From: Paramyrothecium sp. XJ0827
Lineage: Eukaryota > Ascomycota > Sordariomycetes > Hypocreales > Stachybotryaceae
Assembly: GCA_020881915.1 (NCBI GenBank)
Contig: JAJFPB010000011.1
Span: 682,001 to 746,000 of the forward strand
DNA length: 64,000 nucleotides
Direction: 5' to 3'
A program made the translations under genes and the position numbers. The notes under the pieces were generated by a model. It searched no databases. It was not told the origin of the DNA and saw nothing but the letters and a program-made list of their open reading frames with translations. Positions within the stretch are counted from its first letter, which is position 1; each line of letters starts with the position of its first letter. Positions 22,381 to 31,391 of the stretch are shown here, in pieces.

Positions 22381-25300
22381 CAGGGTTGAAAGCCACTCCA
22401 CTCAATCCACGTAGTGGATCCACTCGTGGATTCCACTGTCCACTCCACTGCCAAAATTCTAGTGGATTGGCTAATCCACTGAATCCACCAGACGATCTCG
22501 TGGAGTTGGGTGGGTGGACTGGGTGGATTGGAAGTGGAGCAGTTAGGGGGCGCCCATATATTTCGGTAGAAGGACTAACAGTGACTGATGCCCCCCACCG
22601 CCGCAGCAATTATTCTACCCTACATCGAAAACATCATGAAGCTTCTAGGCAGCGCAGCTTTAAAATATGCAAATAAAAGGTGGCACTATTCGAATATTCT
22701 GGCTGGTGTCATTCAAATGATATAAATCTCGACTTGTACACTTAAGAATTGTTCATGGAATCCTACATCATCGTGACGGCATTTGATATTCGTATGTTGT
22801 TCAGTTCCAAAATAGTATTTCGTGTACCTCGACCATCCTCGTTTTGGATTCATGGTTCGAAATCTATACTATTCAATAAACTTCTGCGAGGCGATTCGAA
22901 AAACGCGTTCAGAGTCTTCATTATCTCAACACTACGCGAACAATTGCGAGTTACATTTACTGCGTCAGTACGTACTGGAGAGGACTTACCCAAGTCAGCC
23001 CCTTTACGACACTCACGACTTGCCTTGAGCAGGAAGTACCCAAAACATTTGCAAGACGCGGAAATAATGTGGCACCTCGTCGCGTTGGACGCGTTGGTTG
23101 CGCTCCTCGACAACCTGCTGACCTTTGACTGCCACCATGCTATCGACATGACCAAGCCATCTTTTACCATGGCCTCGCCTGATTCTTGGGTCGATGTTTC
23201 CGACAGCGGTTTCGGGTCGGCCCCCGAATCGACGCCCTGTCCGACGCCCTATCCTCCCCGTTCAATTCCGACCCCTCTCTCGACATCCACGACCCGTTCT
23301 GCAAGCGATGACCAGTACGAATGTACGCTCTGGAGGCATTTCCCGGGCTGGGCATCCTCTGAGCGAGCTAGAGAAACGCGTTGTTGGGCCTGGCATTTTG
23401 GTTATGACATCCAAAAGGAAGGCGACCGCAGATGGGTTTGCCAAGCGTGCATTCGCAAGAATGCCCTACACCCACGTCATTTCGAAGCTGATGGCATTCA
23501 CAACGCGTACAATCATCTGTTCAATGACCACGGGATTCGCGCTCCGCCTGGCAGGACCAAAGGAACTGCTGAGAGGAAGGCGAATTCTAAGAGCGGGAAG
23601 TCTACGGGGCAACAGACTCTCGCGGAATCCATGAAACTTAATCTACACGACCCCGGGAACAAGCAATTGCGAATGGCTTTATCAAGCGCTTCGACAAGGA
23701 ACACTTCCGGAGGCTTCTGGTCAACTGGATCGTGGCCAAGAATCACGCTTTTTCTGTTGCTGAAGAAGCAGAACTCCAAGCTATCTTCGATTACTTGAAC
23801 CCGTCAGTTTCAGCACGTAAGGCCAATATTACCCATACGACGGTTCGAGAAAAGATCGTCGTCGCGTTCGAACAACACAAGCACAAGGTGATTGAGGTCT
23901 TGTGCAAGGCGCCCGGCCTTGTCCACATCTCTTTCGACGGCTGGCGGTCTGGAAACCGACACGCCTTATATGGTATCTGTTGCTTCTTTAGGGACGAAAA
24001 CAACAAGCCTTGTAAGATTACGCTTGGGCTCCCTGAAGTCAGCGCCAGGCACACAGGGCCTAATATCGCCGCTGAAATCCTCGACGTAATTGAATCGTAT
24101 CAGATCCAAGACAAGATGGCTATTTCACGCTTGACAATGCGGAAAACAATGATACCGCTATGGAGATTATTGGTGGAGAGCTCGGCTTTGTAGGGTCCCG
24201 CAGGCGAGGGCGCTGTTTTGGGCATACTTTGAACCTCTCTGCCAAAGCCATTCTATTTGGCCACGATGCTGATGCTTTTCAGCGGCGGATATCAGGGGCA
24301 GAGCCTGTTACTGAAGCAGAACACTTGATTTGGCGCAAGAAGGGACCAGCAGGCAAATTGCATAATCTCGTGGTGGCTATCCACAGATCGGACTTGTTGA
24401 CAAACATGCTGCGCAGCATCCAACATGAAGCCTTCGCCAAGTCGTCTGACCCCAAACTCAACGCCAGAAAGCCGTTGGATGTTATTTTGGACAACGATAC
24501 CAGATGGTTGTCGCAATTGTATATGATACGACGAGCCCTACTGCTTCGCGACTATATCGAGCGATTAATTGCCCACTATCGAATCGAGTTCGAACAGCAA
24601 AACAAGACAAAAAGGGCGGTCCTAAGAAGTCACTCGTGTTGCCTTTTATTTGCCAGCCAGAAAACCAGCTATCCGACAAGGACTGGGAGGTGGTCGAAAT
24701 ATTTGCGCAGATCCTAAGCTACTATGAAGCAACGGTCAAAATGCTCGAAGGCGACGGCCAGATCCGCAAGCGGAAGCGTGGGTGGACTGGGTCTTATGGC
24801 AATATTTGGGACGTGATTCAAGGATTTGAATTCCTTCTTGAGCAGCTTGAACGCTTCAAGGATATCGCTAAGGACTTCCCTGATCCTGAACACTTCAGGA
24901 TCAACATCAATTTGGGCTGGCAGAAGCTGAATGAGTACTACGAGATGTTGAGCGAGACGCCCATCTACTATGCTGGACTGGCGCTCCATCCAGCATACCG
25001 GTGGAAATGCTTTGAACGCAACTGGAATGACCACCCCGAGTGGATTGACGAGGCGAAAAGAATTGTTCACGACGTGTGGCGTTTTGAGTATCGGGAGGCC
25101 ACTTTGCCCGGAGAGAGCCTATCAGCCGTTGAGCCAGTTCCTAAGAAGCAGAAGACTTCAGACAATCCATTCCAGGAATACCTTCAACGAAACCGCTACA
25201 TAGCGCCAGAAGCAGGTCACGATGGCCTCACGCCAGGCGAGGACGAATACCTCCATTGGGTTACGCACTGCGAAAGCGGCGATGGCTCAATCGACGATCC

Positions 25301-25892
25301 TCTCGCTTACTGGCACGAAAAGCGATTCAAGTATTCAAACTTATCGCGAATGGCGCTTGATTTTCTCACAATACAACCCATGTCTGCAGAATGTGAGCGA
25401 CTCTTCTCAGCATCAGGCCGGATGGTGAACCCTCTGCGCCACCAACTTGAAGCCCAGATTATCGGGATGTGCCAGGTATTGCGTTCATGGCTGAGGGCGG
25501 GTATTATTCACGATTTGGATCCCGTCTTTATCTCGGTACAAGAAGAAAAAGTCAACGTCGAATTGGGTCAGATGTCAGATCAGCAGCTTGAAGGGTGGGC
25601 AACACAGTGGCTAACTCAGGCGGCGAGCGCTCAAGACGAGATGGAAGCCAGTTGGAGATAGGCTCACTTGGAGCTTCTGGAAGTTGAAACTGGGCGCTTA
25701 GGTGGGCAAAGCCTTCGAGAATAGCTTCACCATCGAGAATAGAGGCACTTGCCAATCCACCCAATCCACCCTAATCCACCCTAATCCACGACGGCTTCCA
25801 GTGGATCCACTATACTGAGGTATTCAGTGGATTATGATCTACCCACTCCACTCGAGCAGCGAGTGGATTGAGTGGAGTGGCTTTCAACCCTG
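22381..25892 (+). mobile_element. hAT-3 transposon with 30-bp perfect TIRs
   Basis: The first 30 bases (starting CAGGGTTGAAAGCCACTCC) are perfectly inverted at the right end (25863-25892). Subterminal arrays of GTGGATT/AATCCAC and TCCACT words fill about 22400-22520 and 25750-25870. The flanking octamers TTGACGCG and CCAGAATT do not match. Only 20 bp separate it from hAT-2. Confidence 0.9.
23170..25661 (+). pseudogene. hAT-3 transposase with three frameshifts
   Basis: The protein opens with MASPDSWVDVSDSGFG. A BED-like finger follows (RRWVCQACIRKN, then HNAYNHLFNDHG). The frame is lost near 23668 before GFIKRFDKEHFRRLLVNWI, near 24118 before GYFTLDNAENNDT, and near 24600 before KKGGPKKSLVLPF. 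The core motifs are HISFDGWRSGNR, GRCFGHTLNLSAKA and DNDTRWLSQLYMI. The C-terminal dimerisation block is SAECERLFSASGRMVNPLR. Length and motif order are those of a complete fungal hAT transposase, but three separate indels make it inactive, and it is clearly more decayed than hAT-2. Confidence 0.87.
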
Positions 25893-26578
25893 CCAGAATT
25901 GGTAGATAGGCCGGGCACATTCTTAGAACCATCAATATCCATGTTTGAGGTGCCATCGCCGGAAATAGCAAGGACACGCTCACTCAGAGGCCTTGACATC
26001 GACATTGCGCCGGAGTCGGAACGCATGAGTTGAGGTGGAGACATGGGCGAAAGTGAGTGTTGCTGCTCTTGTCCATTGGACAGCATATACGTCGCGGGTG
26101 ACACATCGCCAGCATCTCTAGAAAGATCAGTACAGAAGGGGCCGCTGCTGTAACAAATGATAGCGCCATCATGTCGACGCTTTCGACGATTGGAAGTACC
26201 ACCAGAACCGCTGAAACCCCAGTGAGAATCTTCGACATTACTGTCCTTAATAGGACGAAACGAGGATAAAATGCCATCCATGGAAGTTTGAGCGCCCGAA
26301 GATTCATGGTGGACGAAAAGTGGCTTGTAATAAAAGCTGTCCTCCGATGAGATCTGTGGCCCAAATTTGGATGAGTTCTTGCCCGAGCTGGTTCCGGACT
26401 GAAACTCGTCGCTAGTCGAGTGCCCGGTCTTTTGTCTCTCCTGAAACACCTCCTTGTTGGAACTGTCTTCGTCTCCAGTTTCGGGAATTCGCTGAGAGTC
26501 GTTGCCAGAACTATCACTACTGAACTTGGTGCCTTCGGAGCCACCTCGCCAGCGGATCTTACAGCCGTCTGGAGATAG
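25893..26578 (-). pseudogene. orphan Ser-rich coding fragment between hAT-3 and hAT-4
   Basis: About 228 codons are open on the minus strand between two hAT ends. The sequence is rich in Ser, Gly and Asp, with a basic patch NRRKRRHDG and the segments SSGPFCTDLSRDAGDVSP and AMSMSRPLSERVL. Composition suggests a disordered regulatory protein such as part of a transcription factor, but I do not recognise the family. Both termini are created by transposon sequence: the C-terminal stop lies inside the hAT-3 TIR and the apparent N-terminus lies in the hAT-4 subterminal array. It is therefore most likely an internal exon of a broken host gene. Confidence 0.5.
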
Positions 26579-26593
26579 CAGCGCTGCCGTCAG

Positions 26594-26690
26594 ATCAATC
26601 AAATCAGATCCGAGTCCAAATCTGATCTGAACTGATGGTTTACGGCTCATATCTGATTTGATTGATTGATTGATTGATATCTGATATATG
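26594..26690. repeat. hAT-4 subterminal array (ATCTGAT/TTGAT words)
   Basis: CAGATCAATCAAATCAGATC, AAATCTGATCTGAACTGATG and a (TTGA)n run with ATATCTGATATATG form a dense array of related inverted words just inside the proposed terminus. Confidence 0.6.
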
Positions 26691-26700
26691 CATGGGTGGG

Positions 26701-29700
26701 TCAGTCTGAAGCTAGGTTCTCCCCAGCTTGGTTGCTCCAACACAGGCCCCCCAGTGTGACGGAACCTCCCCTAATCCAGTTCTTCAGCAACTGCAGTTCT
26801 TCAACGGTCGATCCAAGCAAGGAATGTCTTTGTGACGTCACTGTAAGCTTTGCCAAGCTGAATGCCCTCTCACAATCGGTTGCCATAGCCGGAATTGCAA
26901 GAACATCCAAGGCAAATCTGCTGATCTGCGGAAAAGCGCTCCTATGATCGATCCACCATTGAACAGGATCTCTCACCTGCTCTGGTTCGAGCCTATAGTA
27001 TCTTTCAAGCTCACAACCTGTCGCGGAGAGCTTAGGCTGTCGGCTCTGCACCCACTGCTCAAACTTGCTTTGTTCAGGTCGGAGCGTCATGACGGGCATC
27101 ATGACATCGGCCTCCTTAAGGGCCATGTCGTCATGCGAGTACCAACGTTCAAAGTAATGTTTGATTCCACCTTTTGCATTCCGAAGCCACCCCAGCTGCT
27201 CTGGCGAGGTCCAGTTAGCCTCAAGCCATCGGAGGCCAAGATCCGGGTTTAAAATGATGGAGGCCGCAAACAGAGGGGATTGGCCGAGGAGCGTGTAGTA
27301 TTCATTAAGCTTTATCCAGGCGTTATTGATACTAGCCCTGATGCTGGCCCGCTCTTGTCCCTCCATACTAGCTATGCTACTGACAGAGCGAACGTCGCTC
27401 TGCACGTATTCATTTCGAGAATGGGCAGGCAAGGCGGCCTCGTCGAACCGTGGAGCGACCGGTGAATGAGCCGGAGCTTCCGTCTGACAATGGCGGCGTA
27501 AAGGGGCAAGAATCGCGCACCCTTGAAATCTCGAGGGTAGTTTTGATTGGCGTGATGGTCGCTCTCGTATTTGGCTGGGTGTCGGGGATAGCGACCTCTC
27601 CCCTGACTTGCAAGCCCCGCTTCCACTGCCAAATAAGCAGGTTCCTCCTCATACAAGGCCTTCCAGTCTTCAAGATGGTCTAGGATGAACTCCATCCCTG
27701 TCATGGCCTCCCAAAGCCGGCCGTGGCCACTGCTCGTGCCCCATCCCTGTGTTCTCATTGTCATATGGTAGATTGGCTCCAATACATGGCGAATTTCTCT
27801 AAGCACCTTCCAGTCGTCAGAGGTCAGGACATCAGCTGTAGGCGCCCTTTTGGATGCGTCTGCTTCTAGACCCAGCTCCTGGATGAAGCTATTGAGCTCT
27901 GACTGCTTCAGTAAGGCACGTTCGATCATCATGTACGTCGAATTCCATCTGGTGCTGTTGTTCTGGATGACTTCGAGCTCAGCTGTCGACTCCTCTGCAA
28001 GCTTGTATACTTTAGCCTCCTCCTGCTCCCTGGCATGTGCCTTGAATGCTTCGGTGCGCTGCGGGGAGGCCCGGATGAACTTGTCGATGTTATGGAGCTT
28101 GCCAACTGGACCCTTCGCTCGCCAGTGCTCAAGGTCCTCTTCCACCTGCTGGAGCAAGCCATAGGCTGCGGAAATATGCCCGAAGCACCGCATCCTTCGT
28201 GCTTCAATATCAGCGCGAGTCATTGAGGCATCGAGGGTTGTATAGAGACTCCGCAAACAAGAATCGTTACTACTCGCATTGTCACAGATCGAGACCCCGA
28301 GCTTTGAGTCGATCTCCCAGTCCCGGACAACGCTCTTGATTGTGAATGCGATATTCTCGCCGGCGTGCGACCCAACCTGCCGCCGAAAAGCAAGTAGTCG
28401 GCTGCGATACAGATGCTTCTCGTCAAGAAAGTGACCAAATATCGAAATAAAGGCCAGTCTATTTGGAGAGGTCCATAGATCAAAGCTGATGTGTATTTGG
28501 GTGATGGCCTCGTCGAGCTCTTTCCTAACAGACGTTTTCTTCTGAGTGAATATGTCCCCCAGGTCCTTCCTTACCGTAGTTCGACCCCAGGGCGCGTAGC
28601 GACAAAGATCAGGATCAAATTGCCGGAATAGCTCTTGCAGGTAGGTACTCTCGAGGGTGGCAAACGGCAGGTTCGAATCGACAATGTAGCCAACGGACAG
28701 CTCTCGAATCCGCGTGATCTTTGCTCGGGGAACAATCGTGGCAGTCGGAGCCGGTCGTTTCATAGACGCCCTTTTTTGAAGGTCGATGACGGAGGACTCG
28801 TCAGATGAAGCGGGCTGGAAGGTTTCGGTGATCCTATGAGCTCTAGAGGCGTCAGCAGTATCCTGTGTTTCTTGAACGGCGTTCCAACTTCCGAAGGTGT
28901 GCCTGTGCCGAAGATGTGGACTGTGCATTGAAGAATTGCGGTGTCCCCTTCTCATCACAGGGTCGGCAGCACCATATGTCGCCGCTTGATGTGCTGTCTG
29001 CCTCCAATTCTGCCAGGAACCACCCATGGTTTCCAATCCAGCTGCGTCTGCCCCTGCTCTTCCGCTTGTCCAGCAAACTTCCGATCACGAAGCGTCGTTG
29101 GCCCCAGGTGATCTTATAGAGGTCTTCGACAGAAGAATCATTAGTCGAGGCCAGTGCAGAGGCCGCTTCGTACTGCATCAGAGCATCATTCAAGACATCT
29201 CCGGGGTTCGTTTCTTCCAAAGCTGCAGGTCTTGGTGAGTCGGCGGCTACCTGATTCGACTCTGGGGTGTTGACTTCCGGGACCGGCTGTGCAGAGGCCG
29301 CAGATCCGTCAGGTTCAGTGACATCCGATGATGCCGGCACAGCATATTTCTCGTGAACGATGAGGCCAAATTTGTCAAAACCAAACCCAGGAGGGAGTTT
29401 GACAGGGGATGCCTTATCTGGGAGGCCTTTGCGCAAGTTGTCTAGATCCTTTTGTTCGATGGGATTGATTGTTGCCTGGACTGGACGTCGCTTTAGTGAC
29501 ATCCCGTTCTGGGATCGATCAATCATTGACCGATTGAGCCCTTCTACAGCCTTCTTCCACTCATGGACCTCATGCGCAGCGGTACAAAGCTTGTCACAGT
29601 ATCCCCTCCCCTTGAGTGCCCACTGGTAGTGTTGGACAACGTCTTGCCCCCAATAACGCGCCACCGTCTTCAGAGCTGTAAGGCATTTAGACTTAATGAC

Positions 29701-30090
29701 AAGCCCATGCTGAGCGATGCCACGAAATCGATTCCAGTGTATTATATCGTCCTCATCGGGCCCCGTGGGCTGGATTGCCAGCTTGGCTGGCTTCTTTCTA
29801 TTTCTGTACTCGGTGCATTCTGCCGACATAACATGCTCACATGCAGCCGCAAGAAGCTGCACTCCGGCATGTTCGGAAAGTAATTCGTCTCGTACTCGGA
29901 CGCATGTCTCGTACCTATCCAGATCAGTTTTGCAGAGGCGGATCTCGTTTCGAAAGTAGGTGACTCTCTGGAGCTGATTGCTGCTCAGAAGTATCGACTC
30001 GTCGTCATTCTCAAATTTGTCACTGGGACTTTCGAGAAGCGGCGGTTGTGCGCCGGGAGAACTCACATGGGAGACGGCAGGGCACGCCAT
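26701..30090 (-). pseudogene. hAT-4 transposase with long N-terminal extension, two frameshifts
   Basis: From the Met at 30090 there are about 345 residues unlike the other hATs here, with a helical Arg/Glu-rich part (YFRNEIRLCKTDLDRYE, IHWNRFRGIAQHGL) and a Pro-rich linker. A zinc-finger-like block follows (SWIGNHGWFLAEL, IWCCRPCDEKG, then AQAHLRK). The frame shifts near 28880 into the core: ITQIHISFDLWTSPNRLAF, SICDNASSNDSCLRSLY, RRMRCFGHISAAYG and STRWNSTYMMIERALL. It shifts again near 27430 into the dimerisation region MATDCERAFSLAKLTV. The N-terminal extension could be a true domain of this family or a captured gene fused to the transposase. Confidence 0.8.
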
Positions 30091-30094
30091 GTTG

Positions 30095-30486
30095 TATGTA
30101 GAGTTGATAGATAGATAGATAGATAGATAGAGTTTATTACGCCCGGGAGAACGAATCTCATAGGGCCAGTAGGTACGCTAGGCTATTTACGATTCCTCCG
30201 CATTGATCCGGTCTACACAACGGAAAGCCCCACTTCTCTTCTTAAGTCTTTTCCGTTCAAGCCACGCTTGACTCTGCTTGACAGGCCTGCTTGAAGGCCG
30301 ACTTCTCTGGTTCAGTGTTTTCGCGCAATGTATCGCTTAGTCATGTGCCCGCGCTGATATTGGAAATCCATATGCTGAGCGGGGTTGAGAAAGCAAATCC
30401 TTATTGGTCGCTTTATGTGCGCCGCATATGATAATCAAGCAGCTGGGCAGCATTTTCGCTACGTCAGAGCTAGTTTGGCTCTACCA
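30095..30486 (-). mobile_element. LINE 3' fragment (Tad-like tail), minus strand
   Basis: On the minus strand the sequence ends CTCCCGGGCGTAATAAACTC followed by seven TATC units, the form of a Tad-type LINE 3' terminus. GCCATGTTG occurs on both sides (30086-30094 and 30487-30495) and may be a short target duplication, which would give an insertion of about 390 bp. No reverse transcriptase is recognisable. It lies directly against the start codon of the hAT-4 transposase. Confidence 0.55.
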
Positions 30487-30599
30487 GCCATGTTGGATGG
30501 TACGATTCAGACCGAGACTCAACCGCCTGAGCAAGCTGCAGCAGACAATAATGGAATGAGTCCAATATTGTGACCATTTGAGTGCGCTGGCCTTCAGTG

Positions 30600-31126
30600 G
30601 TTGTCTGCAATAAGCTAGCTCAAGCATCTCAGCTCAAGATTGTGCTGGCTCCCAATGGCTAGCTGTAAGTTTGGCTGGCTCCAGATGGTTAGCTCCAATC
30701 TTGAGCTAGCTCCAATGTCCTAGCCATTTCCTGGGTTAAGTCAGCGCCGGGCGAGTATGTTTGTGATAGTCACGTCAGAATTGCGCTGGCTTCCGATGGC
30801 TAGCTGGAATATGAGCTAGATCAAGTTTCCTAGCTCTTCTATTCCAGGTTCGTTATGTGCTCGCAGGTTTGGTAGCCATTTCTGGTCTAGCTCTTTGCCT
30901 AGGCATCATCCACTTGAGCACATTGTGCTCAACCATAATTCTCTCATTGGAGCTGAGCAATAGTGCTCAAGCAGACGGTGCTTAGGCAGGCGGATACCAT
31001 CTGCTTAAGCACGGACTGCGTAAGCACCATCTGCTCATCTGCTTAAGCACCCTCTGCTCAAGCACCCTCTGCTCAAGCACCCTCTGCTCAAGCACCCTCT
31101 GCTTGTCTGCTTAAGCACTACCTGCC
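30600..31126. repeat. AGCTCAAG / GCTCAAGCA word array
   Basis: About 520 bp contain many related words (GCTAGCTCAAG, TTGAGCTAGC, GCTCAAGCA, TGCTTAAGCA) in both orientations, grading into a minisatellite. The right edge reads, on the minus strand, CAGGCAGGTAGTGCTTAAGC, which looks like a hAT-type end. No protein is encoded. It may be a MITE or a solitary hAT subterminal region. Confidence 0.5.
31036..31100. repeat. 15-bp minisatellite
   Basis: The unit CCTCTGCTCAAGCAC is repeated exactly three times with degenerate copies on either side. On the minus strand it translates to a meaningless SRGCL repeat. Confidence 0.85.
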
Positions 31127-31391
31127 TGATGCTGGCTTTTGCATCTACACGCCACAGGGTCCACTGCTCCACTACCTGCGACAGGCTAGCCCTCGTCTGT
31201 GGGTTAAAAAAAAAAACACTACGCTCCCATTGGGAGCTCACCAGCGACCATATTCTTTTATATTTATCAGTTTTGCACCTAGACGCGGCAGGAATGTTTC
31301 CCGGTGAGCTTGTGAAGGTTAAACGAATGGATGGACCTGTGATCCTGAGCTAGTTCGAAATGCAGTACCCATGCCCATACCCATACCCATC

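Larger units (their letters stand above)
26579..30495 (-). mobile_element. hAT-4 transposon (right boundary uncertain)
   Basis: The left end is proposed at CAGCGCTGCCGTCAGATC, which resembles the terminus of the hAT MITE at 63424 (CAGCGCTCC). It is followed by an array of ATCTGAT/ATTTGAT words (26594-26690). A hAT transposase is encoded on the minus strand. No matching inverted end was found on the right, where a LINE tail abuts the transposase start codon. Confidence 0.55.

Noticed and set aside
25832..26743. A complete 303-residue host gene
   Set aside because: Both ends are transposon sequence: the stop is within the hAT-3 TIR and the Met region is in the hAT-4 word array, so only 25893-26578 is treated as gene-derived.
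31036..31100. Short repeats resembling a CRISPR or satellite array
   Set aside because: 15-bp units are contiguous without spacers; it is a minisatellite within a larger word array.
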